From positions 6,057,501 to 6,121,500 of the forward strand of contig NC_056752.1 of assembly GCF_018687715.1 (NCBI RefSeq): 64,000 bases of DNA, written 5' to 3'. Position numbers and translations under genes: made by a program. How positions within the stretch are numbered: position 1 is the stretch's first letter; the number at the start of each line of letters is the position of its first letter. The notes below the pieces were generated by a model that saw only the letters and a list, made by a program, of their open reading frames with translations, did no database searches and was not told the origin of the DNA. Below are positions 10,401 through 21,260 of this stretch, piece after piece. Origin of the DNA: Carya illinoinensis (taxonomy: Eukaryota; Streptophyta; Magnoliopsida; Fagales; Juglandaceae).

Positions 10401-12727
10401 ATTGGGTCTTTGGATCTATCATACATGTCTATCTAGGGGATCTTAAATTTTGGTGGGAGCTGCATGGCCATAATTCATTCACTATACGGCAAATCTATTT
10501 GGTGTAACAGGCATTCCACCAAGGAAGATCCCCCCATCTTCTTCGTCATCTCCTCGTACTTTCTTGCCAATTCTTTTAATTCATCATGCATCGTTTCCTT
10601 CTCTGTTCGCCCCATGTTTGCCTCGGTATTGCAGTGTGCCTTTCCCTTACCTTTCTCATTGTGAGCGGGTACAATAGTATAATCAGATTCAGCATTCTTC
10701 AGCCGTAGGTTGTCATTTTCCTTCTACAGCCTCTCCTCAATTGCTGCTAATTGTGCCTCCATGGATGTTGGCAATGTATCTACCGCTCGGCTTGCTATGG
10801 AATGTATTATAGTTGGCATGTGAGAACCACGCTGGATGATGTGAAAATCTCACAGACAGCACCAATGTTAAGGATGTGTCCCACTTTCCCTCTGTAACTG
10901 TTCACCTGCATGATGTCAAGAGGCTCTGGCATGATCTGTTTGGGAAAAACTCATATACTTAAATCAGTAAAGTGTAATCAAACGATTCAGAATTCAAAAG
11001 AGTATTTCATCCCTTACTATCAAGGGTTATCTGGTATATATAGACTCATACGTAATGCTTATCTTGTTCAAAGTTTGTTGATGTGGATCGTCACCTGGTA
11101 ACCGAATTGATCATGTATTTACATAAAATCTCTATCTTTCAATAAAGGGTGGCGTGATGTTTGTGTAATTTTGCTGAACCTTAGACTCTTTAATTCCTTT
11201 TGATCAGCAAAGAGCCTCTCTTAATAGACTTCTTTTATATTGAATTTTTAAAATGGAATGAGTCATCGGTTAAAATAGGCCCTCCAAATACCTAACTAAT
11301 GTAGTAAGACGGGCAACTATCGGCCCAAGCAGGGTGACGCCCGGAGTGTTTTTTCGTACCTAACCATGATGCGTGTCCATGCAGCGCAAGTCAGTAACCA
11401 ACCCATTGGAAGATCAAACTCAATTATCAATGTACGTTAAAAAATAATTAAAATAACCCTTAATTAAACTTTTAGGCAACCCAAAAGTAATAATTTTGAT
11501 GTGACCTTTGAGTTTGAAAACAAGGATCGATTGAAGGTTAGAGGACTAGATATTCACTACTAATATCTTTTAAAATTTTTATGACATTAAATTAATGTGT
11601 ATAATTATTATTCAATCTTAATTAATTTGATTTTTTAATTAATTTTAGTTCGATTACTGATCTAAGGCAGGCACTCATGATCTTTTGTCTCCAAGCAAAA
11701 TAAATAGAAATAACATTTTTGTATGGAAGTTATTAGCATTTTTCATAATTATTGTGGATGGTTCCTGGAGAAATTATAGGTGATGTTCAACAACAGAAAG
11801 GAGAGAGGTGAACTGCTTGAAGCTTTACTCATCGGCAACAAGGATGCCACGGTTCCCCATTTCCCGCAGGTACATATTATTCTTTTATTACTCACTCCAG
11901 ATGTTTATTATTCTTAATACTACGTACGTACAGTCATGAATTATGTAAGTATCTTATAATAATTTTAAAAAAATAAAATTTAAAATTTAAAATTTAATTT
12001 TCTTCTCAAATAGGTTTTAGATTTATTTACTTTTTTAAAATAATTGTGCAACACTTGCACACTCACACCTGAAGTATCATTTCTCTTATTCTATTCTCTT
12101 CTTAATTATTTCCAGAAAGGATAAGCTTGCTTTTGTTTTACCACTTATTTTATTTATGTTTTTGCAGATGATACATCTCTTATGGGGTGAAAATGATCGG
12201 ATTTTCAATGTGGAGATTGCCCAAAACATGAAAGAGTATGTCTGATCTATGAATGATATATTCAGATGAATTGAAACTCATCATCCTTTCAACATTTTTT
12301 GACATGACATTCAATGATTGAAAAATTATCTGCCAATCATTTGATGCCACAATTGAGGATAATGGTTAAAAAAATATTAATTAATAGCATCATGTATACA
12401 TACTAAATTACCATTAGTTCTAAAAGCTTAAACTAATAAAAAGAAATGTAAATTTAAGTATTTATATGATTTTTTAAAGTAGACTTAATTATTTATATGA
12501 TTTCTTAACAATACAGAAGTTTAGTAGTACATATGTTAAAAGAAGTAATTTTAACGTCCTTTGGACAATGTGATCACAGGCAACTGGGAGAAAATGCATC
12601 ATTTCAGGTCATAAAGAAGGCAGGTCACTTGGTTCACCTGGAGAGACCTTGTGTTTACAATAGGTATCTGAATCGGTTCCTTGCTTCCTTCCATGCAGAC
12701 AAAACAAGAGAGAATCCCCAGAAATGA
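1442..12727 (+). CDS. Alpha/beta-hydrolase fold protein, four exons, giant intron 1
   Basis: I join exons 1442-2083, 11780-11869, 12168-12235 and 12580-12727. All junctions are GT-AG and keep frame, giving 315 aa and a TGA stop. The fold is complete: oxyanion HGF at residues 64-66, nucleophile elbow GFSYGG with Ser132, acid Asp254 in WGEND, and catalytic His283 in AGHLVHLERP. It resembles the plant hydrolase family of Arabidopsis At2g18360 and At4g36610, whose natural substrates I do not know; esterase or lipase-like activity is inferred. Intron 1 spans 2084-11779 and contains a 5.8-kb gypsy retrotransposon and an inverted pair of MITEs. If intron 1 is retained, translation stops at 2144-2146 after 234 aa and loses both Asp254 and His283. 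Whether the gene is still spliced efficiently cannot be read from sequence. Confidence 0.88.
4113..4305 (+). repeat. MITE of the GATGAGAT family, copy 1
   Basis: It begins GTTTGGATAGTTAGATGAG and ends near CTGTAGTCAAAC, with the family's internal landmarks: TTAGATAAAA, an AT-rich core with TATTATTATT, AAAAGGTTGAATTGTT and AAAGTTGTAATGATGAGAT. It lies in intron 1 of the hydrolase gene and is opposed by an inverted copy 60 bp downstream. Confidence 0.7.
4368..4561 (-). repeat. MITE of the GATGAGAT family, copy 2 (inverted)
   Basis: Read on the minus strand it follows copy 1 feature by feature, from GTTTGGGTAGTGAGATGAG to a CTGCTCAAAC-like end. Together the two copies make an inverted repeat of about 190-bp arms with a short spacer inside intron 1 of the hydrolase gene. 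Confidence 0.7.
5446..5580 (-). repeat. Truncated 3' LTR of the gypsy element
   Basis: TGTTAAGGACGTGTC at 5446 matches TGTTAAGGATGTGTC at 10866, and similarity continues to GATTCAGAATTCAAAAGA, then stops abruptly. Beyond it the sequence is integrase coding DNA. Only the end of the LTR (minus strand sense) survives. Confidence 0.85.
5538..6892 (-). pseudogene. Gypsy integrase remnant
   Basis: Several frames together encode a broken integrase. The zinc-finger area near 6450-6600 includes HFGGRTLARKA and the KKCVKCQ cysteine pair. The C-terminal part at 5600-6029 includes KVGDLVLKK and the GPYLVV and LPHPW blocks typical of gypsy integrase tails. After LPHPWN the frame runs directly into LTR sequence, which marks the deletion junction. 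Upstream the RNase H region (VPRANN-like, PWRV) is also interrupted. No functional protein is possible. Confidence 0.85.
7158..8788 (-). pseudogene. Gypsy reverse transcriptase and RNase H remnant
   Basis: The N-terminal RT part (8363-8788) contains VRQKRRSF, LLAAGFIRE and VILIKKANGK, then a stop where the family has Trp after NGK. Further left, out of frame, the YVDDLL active-site block is visible at 8044-8059 and KCAFGV near 7950. The RNase H-side segment (7158-7568) includes YYVSRAL and RKLRLYFQAH. Several stops and frameshifts separate the blocks. Confidence 0.85.
8897..9331 (-). pseudogene. Gypsy aspartic protease remnant with mutated active site
   Basis: This open segment includes RRVLINNGSSADILFWE and later YNAILGRPTFNYLRAV, both hallmarks of the Tat-type protease. 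The catalytic aspartate expected at the start of D-x-G-S is Asn (AAT at 9254-9256), so the protease would be inactive even if expressed. Confidence 0.8.
9806..10426 (-). pseudogene. Gypsy Gag remnant
   Basis: Two consecutive in-frame segments carry the retrotransposon Gag domain: DPIYHLENFKAHITLHGF and GTVRGWFETL in the first, then RRRRRPTAYLLTVKQ, RFNKERL and LAALLRGIW. They are separated only by one TAG at 10226-10228 where relatives have Gln, so a single nonsense change splits the domain. An arginine/lysine-rich tail follows. Other breaks occur toward 9600. Confidence 0.85.
10866..11286 (-). repeat. 5' LTR of the gypsy element
   Basis: The 421-bp LTR starts TGTTAAGG on the plus strand and ends TCCA, directly followed by the AATAC target duplication. 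A TATATAGAC-like element near 11036 may be its promoter core. The minus-strand primer binding site abuts it at about 10846-10865. Confidence 0.85.
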
Positions 12728-13325
12728 TTCTGTCTGGCATTATGGGCTCATAATATCTGTACTACTCATGATGAGGCACTATTCAATGTTATGTAGAATG
12801 AAGAACTATAGTCTATCCTCTAATAGGTGTGTCTAAGACTGTTTCATGGAATTGAAGTCCACTCTATTTATATCAACTTATCTTTTCTTTTTTATATCAT
12901 TTAAAATTTAAATATATTTTTATTGTAATTGCAAGAAATATAACTAAAGAGAAACAAACAATAAAAAATTATTGCATACATGTATATCCAGATGTAGACA
13001 ACCAATATAGCATGAATGTATTTTGCACATAAGTTTAGAGAGCATTTTTCAAACCATTGCTGGCCATTTTACAAACAAATGCAAAATGAATAAACCATTG
13101 TGATTGCTCCAACACAAAGCAAATATGATGGAAGACTCACCGCCTAAGTTATACACAGGGAGGTTATGGAGCTGCTAGGGAGGCATCCGAGCAACTCAAA
13201 TTCTTGCAGTTTTCCAAAAGAATAAAATAAGGAATATCCATGCAACCCAACCTACTTGCAAGGACTCCGGCGTTATATTCACTTCAAAGCCAGATTACGA
13301 TGAATATATGCATGACGAAGTAAAT
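12728..13325. other. Convergent intergenic region, hydrolase and transporter 3' ends
   Basis: This 0.6-kb stretch holds the two facing 3' UTRs. It is AT-rich, with an ATATATTTTTATTG patch near 12910 and no open frame of note. Poly(A) sites cannot be assigned with confidence. Confidence 0.5.
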
Positions 13326-16300
13326 TCATCTAAATGACTGCTGAATCTCTTCCAGAGCTCTGCCTTTAGTTTCTGGAACCCAAAGTGACACAAAGATAAC
13401 AGTAAAAGCAGCAACCACGGTATAAATTGTGAAGGTAGCTGTTGGAATAAAGGAACTATGTCAGTTAGACCACGACAGATGCGTGCAAATGCAGCAAATA
13501 CACCCACACACAGAGAGCCAGACGGTATACCTCCACTGTTCCAACTCAACAGTAAGTTTGCAGTCATTGTAATCACAAATGATGTCAGCCAATTTCCCAA
13601 CGTTGCTATGCTGCCAGCAAGGCCTTTGATATTCACAGGAAGTATCTGAAATGTGCAATTTGCATATGCCAAAGAAAAATCAAAATAAAGCTTTATACTA
13701 TTGAAGATTCATGAATAGAGAAACCAGCTTCCTCGTTTGGATTCAGAGGGGAGATGAGATGGTTTTAGATAAAAGATAAAATTTAAACAAAATATTATTA
13801 TTATTGTTTTAAGATTTGAAAAAGTTGAATTGGGATTTGAAAAAGTTGAATTGTTTATTATATTTTGATTGGAAATTTGAGAAAGTTGTAATGATGAGAT
13901 GAGATCACTTCCCAATCCAAACATTAATCAAGAAACTTTTTCAATGTATGTCTCAACCACTAACTCTTCGACACGTATTTGAATCTTTTTAGTTCCTTCT
14001 CATACGAAAGCGCAGAAAAATTGAAATATTGTAGGGGAATAATCCATACATTAATTAGGGAGAATCTAACCAGGCCTAAAATACAAGGATCTCCCTCGTA
14101 CTTCTGAAACTACATGGATGTCCAAGATAGATTGGTAATTAAAAAGGGACATGACTTCATTCACAGTTGTCCACCCTCTCTATATCACTGACTACAAAAA
14201 TTCTTCAAATAGACAAACATCATCTAGACTCACCATCCCTAAAACCTAGTACAAACATGAAGCTTTTGCAATTGCAGAATTATAACCCATCCTGGAATTA
14301 CATTATTCCAGGTACCTGACTCTGACAAGAAAGGTAAATGAAATTTCTGAGAACTCTAGGGAGATTTTGAATCATCGACCTTTAAGAGGGTGCTGTAATG
14401 TTCTTTTTCGGTATCTTACCTAACCAAACAAAGCCAAACCCATACCCTTAATTTATTAGCCAATGAATAATGATCAAAAAACATAAAATCTACATCAAAC
14501 TTGCATCCATGGTTAAGTATCTGACTGCCAACACATACAGAACATTCCTAATCAAGCTAAAGCTAAAACGATGGTCCCAGTATGATCCCCAAGGCTCATT
14601 GTCCCCCTCCATTTCCAGCTTTCTTTACCTCTATATAAAGCAATAATCATGGGTTAAGAAAAATTTTGAGCTCTACACTGAGTAGGTGGTATTCCTTAAC
14701 AATTTAATGGTGTTGTGAAGTGCTACACTTCAAAATTTTTAACCACACTGTTGAACTGTACTTATTCATTTTTTTTTTTTCCCCTTGAGTAGATCAGACA
14801 TGACTATTAGGTATCACCAGCTCAAGTGAAAATGTAACCAACTGAAAGAGACCAGACATGAAAAGAAAATTTTCTCGACATAATATAATAGAGTTGCTGA
14901 GGCATACCTCAGACATTATCAGCCAAGGAATAGGTCCAAGTCCCAGAGAGAATGATATCACAAAAGCCTGGATGGAAAAAAGTTCGTCAGACGATATCCT
15001 TCAAAACAATATGGTACAAACCATGCATAAAATGTACATTATATACCATACCACAAGGCCAACGAGTGACAGTATAGCAAACATGCTATAGAATTTAGAA
15101 TCTTCTGGTACAACATCCTGGTATTAATTGAGAACGAGAGGGAAAAGACAGCATTAAGGCACTATTTGAACATGATGGGAATTAACATGCTTGATTCATA
15201 AGCTCTGGATTGGAATGTAAAGATTTTACTTATATCAGTTGGAAAGATTATCTACCTCCAGATAAAATGCAATTGCAACGACGAGGAGGCTAAGGGTCAT
15301 TCCAGACGATGACACCTGTGCAATTGATTTCAAATTTAGTTCAATGTGTCTTCGAGGTGTATACACAATAAAATATATATATATACACACACATATATAC
15401 GTGGTTCCTACATACAATAAGCAGAAGCCTGCGGCCAGCTCTGTCCACTAACCAAGTAGTAACCCCAGTAGCCATAACCTATTGAAAATAACAGTCCATT
15501 TTAAAAACTCCGTTCATATCGTTTTTTGTGATGTTTGGAAATCTGCAGGAAGCAGAGTAAATTCGTCTATATTGGGTCATGATTTACCTGAATAACTCCA
15601 ACTCCAAAAGTTGCAACATTACTCGCCGAGATCCCTGTTTATATTCATGGCAGCTAATTAAGCCATGAATATATAGAATGTATTTCTTTCCTTATTGTAC
15701 TAGATGGAAACAATGTGCATGACTTTCTTTCCTTAATCTAGAATGTATTTAGGTGTTCTTTTGTATACTTTCTGTGCACACGGGCTATGCCTATTTCATT
15801 CATATGAATAAAATTTAATTCTTATAAAAAAAAATTAAGCCATCACAATGAAATAAAAGAATGCAGACCACATACAATATTCTAACCATGACTATAATAA
15901 GGAAAACCCCCAGAAAAAATTCCCACCATTGATCTACTAAGAATGCATCCAGTTTGGTTGAGTGTGCAGCGTGGAAAGAAATTTCGTTATGTAAACTTGA
16001 GACCTTAACACAGGTAACTAAATGTCCATGTCACAGAAGGAAGTATGAAGAAAATTATAACCACCCTCTAATAAATGAGAAATTTATTTTCGTTCCTCAC
16101 ATAGAAAATGCTTATTGGAGAGTACAACATTAGATCTATCTCAGAAATATATCATACCAAAAGAAATGTCCTATGATGTAAAAGAAAAAACATCCTTCTC
16201 ATGAAGATAGGAATCAATCAGATTAATTAATCATACAGAAACAGCTGAAATCCCAAAATAGATGTTGGCCTAACCGGCTTTTTCAAAGATGTTACTTGAA

Positions 16301-18476
16301 TAGAATAAAACACCATTGATACCACTGAGTTGCTGGAGCACAAGTAATCCGATTCCTATCTGCAGCATATGGTAGAAACCTATCAGAAGAGCATTCTAAA
16401 GTTTCAAGGGTATAGAAAACCACATTAAAAAAATTGAATTAAAAATTTCAGATCCAACCAGTCTACCGTTAGAGGAAACCAGTATCTCTTTCTCTTGAGA
16501 TCTGCAAACCGGATCGTAGCTCTTTTGCCTGTTGATGCTACAGATCTCTGTTGAAATTACACAATCAATAAATGACGAATATGTTAAGAAGAGAGTCAAG
16601 AACTTGACTGGTGTAAAAATTAATACCTTGATTTCGTTCACTTCAACTGAAATGTCGGTATCAAAACCTCGTAAAACTTGCAATGAGGTTTCAAAATCTT
16701 CTGTCATCCCCATTTTGGCCTAATATCCCCACCCCAAAGGAAAAAGGGAAAGAAGATGTACAGGAGAAAATCAGCAAAGCTAAGAAGATATCAAAATCCA
16801 AATGCTACAAAAATTTCACATGATTCTTACCAACCATCGGGGAGATTCTGGCACGAAAAACAAGCCAGGTATCAATATTGTACATGGCAAAATTCCTGCA
16901 ATGATTTGTATATAATCCCTTACATAAATCCATGCATTGATCAAGGTAGTATAACAAAGGTAATTTCTGATAGGTAGTATAACATTAGTAATTCATGTCA
17001 GAGATGATAGAGGCTGTAAAATTTGAGCCAGAAACTTTGTCATGTATGAGCTTCTGATGAGACACTAGTGCTTTAAGAGTTTGATAGTGATTTGCCTATT
17101 TAAAAGGTAACCTTTTTGCACATGATAATAATAAACTTTCACAGCATTTTTAGTTTCTCAAAAGGTTAGAAAGAATTTCATTGGACAAAATCAAATAACA
17201 TTCAATATTTCTATGAAACCGAGGAAAAGCCAAATATAAGGTATCCCAAGGGCTTACCTAAAATTGCAAGCACTCTCCAGTTGACAAACAGTCCAAAAAG
17301 ATAAGACAGCATTAGTCCAATTGTCACTGAGAGCTATAAAGAGCGGAGTCAATTTACTTATTTATAGAGAAAAGTGCTAACAATTACCAAGTGAAGAAGC
17401 AAGAATATACAACCAACCTGATTAACAGACCCAAGGGATCCCCTCATATTTTGAGGTGCAATCTCAGCTATATATACCGGTACCTAAACTTAAAGCATAA
17501 AAAATTAACGCCCATTGATGGCTCAAGGCTTTGGAGAAACGAGATACTTTATGATTCGATTTTACCGTGTAAGATATAATCCCGACACCAAATCCTTCCA
17601 ACAACCTTCCCATGTACAAAAACGAGGCATCCTACAAAAGCAAGAAAAAGAAAACAACTAAGGACACTTTGAAAAGCTTGCAAAGAAAGCCATAACAAAG
17701 AAAAGCAGCCAATTAACAGGGGCCCCTCACTCTGGCAAATGATATTGCAAGCCATCCAATTATATTAGGAATCGCAGCAATCATAAGTGACTGCAATTAA
17801 GCACAAAAAAAGCAGCACTCAGGTTTTCATATTTGGTACAATTTCGAATCAGTTAAACAAGTGCTGAAAATAGTTAAAAGAAAGATAAAAGTCAATGAAA
17901 CCCAGAATACCCCTTTACGCCCAATGTATTCTGCGATTTGACCACTAGCAATTGCCCCAACCATGGCACCGACATTTGCTAAAGAACCAAATATAGAGTA
18001 CTGTTTCCAAAAAACAAATTATGTTACTCATCAGCACAAAATAAATTAAACTAGAAAAGTTATATGGCAAGTCACACCTCCGAGACTGAAAGTCCCAGGT
18101 CCTCGATTATTTCAGCTTGCGTTGGGGAAGAATACCCACACTGTATTGTTACAATATTTTCACAAAAAAACGAAAATTGCAAAAAAAAAAAAAAAAAAAA
18201 AAAAAAAACAGATGTGAATGAGCAATTAGTCATGTAAAGGGAAACGATGATTGAGATCAATTTAACAAGGAATGGTGAAGTTACGGTGAAGCCGAATTGG
18301 ATGGGGCCGAGGGCAACGATGAGGACGCAGAGCATGACGGAGATGGAACCGTCGCGAATGATCTGGGCCGAGGAGCCCATGATGCTGGACTGCCTCGACC
18401 CCATTCTGTACCAGCTCCCTGTTTGGAGGAATGGCTTCCTGAGGTCCTCGGGCTCGGATTCTTCTCTGAAACTCAT
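13326..18476 (-). CDS. ERDL6: ERD6-like sugar transporter (vacuolar glucose exporter type)
   Basis: Eighteen exons read right to left: 18285-18476, 18078-18140, 17911-18000, 17731-17790, 17566-17631, 17418-17483, 17258-17333, 16831-16895, 16627-16719, 16467-16547, 16275-16359, 15588-15634, 15416-15478, 15256-15315, 15052-15117, 14908-14967, 13531-13645 and 13326-13438. They splice to 486 aa in one frame. It is an MFS sugar porter of 12 membrane spans. Visible motifs are GRKG at 112-115, PESPRWL at 220-226, QQLSGING at 293-300, AGRR in the second half and PETKGR at 471-476. The N-terminus MSFREESEP...LRKPFL...[12 protein letters not shown] closely matches Arabidopsis ERDL6, a tonoplast proton-coupled exporter of vacuolar glucose. 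The LRKPFL stretch sits in the cytosolic N-tail that carries tonoplast sorting information in this family. No frameshift is seen. Intron 16 (1.26 kb) carries a MITE. Confidence 0.95.
13738..13925 (+). repeat. MITE of the GATGAGAT family in a transporter intron
   Basis: GTTTGGATTCAG and CCCAATCCAAAC form the inverted ends. Inside are GAGATGAGATGGTTTTAG, a TATTATTATTGTTTTAAG core, a short internal duplication of TTTGAAAAAGTTGAATT and AAGTTGTAATGATGAGATG. It lies between exons 16 and 17 of the sugar transporter and leaves the splice sites untouched. Confidence 0.75.
18181..18208. repeat. Poly(A) tract in transporter intron 1
   Basis: Twenty-eight consecutive A on the plus strand, i.e. a T tract on the coding strand, about 40 bp upstream of the intron 1 acceptor. 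It may serve as an extended polypyrimidine tract and is likely length-variable. Confidence 0.9.
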
Positions 18477-19347
18477 TGCTTCGTCCTCTACACTTTCGGC
18501 GAGTGCCCGACAAAGACCTGAACTCTATAGCCTCGTTGAAATGCCCCCAAAGAAACGACAAAACAGATCAGTGAGATCACAAATGCCGAAAACCTCGTGT
18601 TCTGGAATTATTGTGTTTTGTTGGGAACGTGTGTATAGTTGACGATGATGGAATGATGAACGGTGGATTACGAGAGGAAGGGCCGTGTGCCAGAAAGTGA
18701 AGACAAAGAGTGTAGACGTGTCCCTCTTGGACATACTGTTACACAGATTAAAAATGGTAGGTTTGGTGCGAGACTTGTCCACATTTCTCTCCGTTTACTG
18801 CTGCAGCCATGGCAACGGGGAGGGATTTTACCATGCCAGCGACACAGGAATTAATCCCCATGAATTTCCAACAACCTAACTTTCTTCTCAACTCTCTTAC
18901 CATTAACCTCCATTAAAACAATTCATGTCAATAAACTTAGCTTGCTCTTTGTTCAAGTTAAATTGGCTCGCCTTTATAATAGTGGAAAGTCTCCCAACTT
19001 GCTTGCACCTTTTTGGTTTATTATATGCCTTTTAAGTACCTGCTTGTCGCGCACTCCACACATGCAGTCCAAGACTAGGCGGATTCGTTCTCTTCTCCTA
19101 TTCGGCTATTCCAGTAAACGTTCATTGTTTAAACAATAGAAAAATGGTATGGTTCGACGGCGTCAAAACTGGCTGCTGTTGATGGGGCTATTGCTATATA
19201 TATTTTATCTGAATCATCTGCTTGTGATCTCGCCACACAGCTATGAAACTTCGGGGGAGAGAACTTAGAAACCTCACCGCCGCAGGGAGTCGGACCCAGA
19301 TTCGGCTTGCTATAACCCGAACTAGCGATCAGCCTCTCTCTGTCGCA
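18477..19347. promoter_or_regulatory. Divergent promoter between ERDL6-like gene and DNA glycosylase
   Basis: The two start codons are 871 bp apart on opposite strands and no other gene lies between them. A strong TATA box serves the glycosylase side. No equally clear TATA is visible on the transporter side. From memory the same head-to-head pair exists in Arabidopsis (At1g75220 and At1g75230), which supports a long-lived shared regulatory region. Confidence 0.6.
19195..19206 (+). promoter_or_regulatory. TATA box of the DNA glycosylase gene
   Basis: TATATATATTTT sits 153 bp upstream of the preferred ATG at 19348 and about 48 bp upstream of an in-frame ATG at 19243. The usual 25-35 bp spacing would place the transcription start near 19225-19235, just before the upstream ATG. 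Confidence 0.55.
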
Positions 19348-20298
19348 ATGGGTAAGCAAAAGCGAAGCAAAATCCTTTCAAGTTCTTTTCAGCTTCACCA
19401 ATCTCAAACTTCCCCTGAACCCACCTCCGTTGACATTTCCGAAAGCATTTCATCCTCCTCTAAAATCCCATTTCGACCCAGAAAAGTGAGAAAACTATCG
19501 TCCAATGCCAGAAAACCCCCGCAGCCTCCGGTCCTCGATTCGGACTCCTCCAAACCCAGCAAAACAAACCCATCTCAGCTCCCTATCCTCTTGCCCAAAA
19601 CCGTAAAGACCGTGAAGCCATTGTCGTTTGAAGGCGAAATTGATGCTGCTCTTAACCATTTGCGCAAAGCCGATCCACTCCTTATGATCCCAATCGATTC
19701 GTATCAGCCTCCGGCTTTTGATTCTCCCGGACCTCCATTCTTGACCCTGGCCAAAAGCATTCTATACCAGCAACTCGCGACCAACGCCGCCAAATCAATC
19801 TACAACCGCTTCGTCTCGCTTTGTGGTGGCGAGGCTGAGGTTGTCCCCGAAACCATCCTCAGTCTCAACCCTAATCAGCTCCGAGAAGTCGGAATCTCCG
19901 GGCGGAAAGCGAGCTACCTTCACGACTTAGCGGACAAGTTCAAGAGTGGGATTTTATCGGACTCCTCGATTCTCGAAATGGACGACGAGTCCCTGCTAAC
20001 GAAGCTCACCTTGGTTAAGGGAATAGGGGCTTGGTCAGTGCACATGTTCATGATATTCTCGCTGCAGAGGCCGGATGTTCTACCGGTCGGCGATCTCGGC
20101 GTGAGGAAAGGTGTGCAACTTTTGTATGGGCTAAAGGAATTGCCCCGGCCTCTGGACATGGAGCAGATTTGTGAGAAGTGGAAGCCTTATAGGTCTGTTG
20201 GCTCGTGGTATATGTGGAGGTGTATGGAAGCCAAAGGAGCAAAAGCTACGTCTAAGGTGGCAGCAACGGCAGTGGTAGATGCTACTCCACCGGAGTAG
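19348..20298 (+). CDS. HhH-GPD superfamily DNA-3-methyladenine glycosylase-like protein
   Basis: Single-exon gene, 316 aa from the ATG at 19348. It belongs to the helix-hairpin-helix base-excision repair glycosylases, which remove alkylated bases. A basic, disordered N-terminus (GKQKRSK, then Ser/Pro-rich to about residue 90) could hold a nuclear signal. The catalytic domain runs from about 95 to 292, with ILYQQL at 138-143, the hairpin LTKLTLVKGIGAWSVHMF at 218-234 and the catalytic Asp249 in VLPVGDLGVRKG. A C-terminal PYRSVGSWYMWR block closes it. The frame stays open upstream to an ATG at 19243, which would add 35 residues. I prefer 19348 because homologues start near MG-K/E-Q. It is closest in memory to Arabidopsis At1g75230. 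Confidence 0.92.
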   Translation: MGKQKRSKILSSSFQLHQSQTSPEPTSVDISESISSSSKIPFRPRKVRKLSSNARKPPQPPVLDSDSSKPSKTNPSQLPILLPKTVKTVKPLSFEGEIDAALNHLRKADPLLMIPIDSYQPPAFDSPGPPFLTLAKSILYQQLATNAAKSIYNRFVSLCGGEAEVVPETILSLNPNQLREVGISGRKASYLHDLADKFKSGILSDSSILEMDDESLLTKLTLVKGIGAWSVHMFMIFSLQRPDVLPVGDLGVRKGVQLLYGLKELPRPLDMEQICEKWKPYRSVGSWYMWRCMEAKGAKATSKVAATAVVDATPPE

Positions 20299-20924
20299 CA
20301 GCAATAAATCCAAAAGACCGCATTTGCTGTGGCCATAGGTTAGGATTTTGAGAGCTCAAGAAAATTAAAGGATCTTATCAGTAGCTCTTGTGCATTGCAA
20401 TAATTGATTTCATACACTTCTTGTCTGTTATGTTCTATTAATGAATGGAAGTTAGTGAAAAAAATAATGTGCAAGTTTGTGAGGTGAGGCTTCCTAGTGC
20501 TGTTAGGTTCCAATTGTATCCTTAAACTAGGCTTTTTTGTTGTTAATTCTAGAGGGGTTGGCGTCATGTGAATTACCCCATGGATTCACCTCTTGCTATC
20601 TCTGATGACATGGCTGTGTGTGGTGAAGTCTGCATTTTTCAGTGTTTGGGTTTTGACCTTTCTGCAGGAATAGAACTCAGCGAAGGGCATCATAAACCTG
20701 CGTAACTAGGTATTGTTCTGGTACACTAAGCTCAGTGTAGAGTCAGTTCTGGATTACTCGCTCAGTAATGCACGTACATCAAACTCTTTGCTCTGCTTCC
20801 TCTAAATCGTATTGGATCTAATGCAAATTTTATTTGGTCTGCCAAAATTTTAGTTAGTCATTAATTTATATTCATCTATTACTATAAACCTCCAACCCAA
20901 TATCACACAACTTAGTGCTGTATA

Positions 20925-21260
20925 TATTGGGAACGGAACCAATCCTGTAAATGCATGAGCTATGTAAGCATTTGCTGAGTTATTGTGAAGCGATGAACCT
21001 TTGTACTAGACAGTTAGTCAAAGATGTATAGCTCAGCTAATTAGCTGGCAGTTAGTCAGCAGGCTGAGTTAGAGTGAGTTGGACTTTCCTGCCTTTTCTC
21101 TCTTTCAGTTTCTTTGTATATAAACAGAGCATGTATTTTGAAGTGTGTGTGTACCTTCTTTTTCTTTCAATTTGTTACCAGTTAGTAAATTCAATTCTTC
21201 GATGCAATGCTGTTTCATATTCTTATCTGATTACTGTTTCATTGAAGAATTCATCTAAGG
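20925..21260 (+). repeat. Possible solo LTR remnant
   Basis: The stretch has the texture of a Copia LTR: repeated CAGTTAGTCA-type words at 21010-21060, then TTTGTATATAAACAGAGC (TATA box near 21116), then a pyrimidine-rich leader with TTTCTTTCAATTTG and AATTCAATTCTTC. I could not find clean TG...CA borders or a target duplication, so the extent is approximate. Confidence 0.3.

Larger units (their letters stand above)
5446..11286 (-). mobile_element. Degenerate Ty3/gypsy LTR retrotransposon (Tat-like lineage)
   Basis: The element is 5,841 bp and reads on the minus strand. Both ends show TG...CA and are flanked by the same 5-bp target duplication AATAC (5441-5445 and 11287-11291). Gag, protease, RT, RNase H and integrase remnants follow in gypsy order from right to left. 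All are broken by stops. The primer binding site next to the right LTR reads TTGGTGCTGTCTGTGAG on the minus strand, a decayed form of the TTGGCGCCGTCTGTGGGA type. The right LTR is 421 bp but only its last 135 bp are present on the left, so a deletion has removed the integrase C-terminus and most of the 3' LTR. About 20 differences in 135 bp suggest an old insertion. It lies in intron 1 of the hydrolase. Confidence 0.9.
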
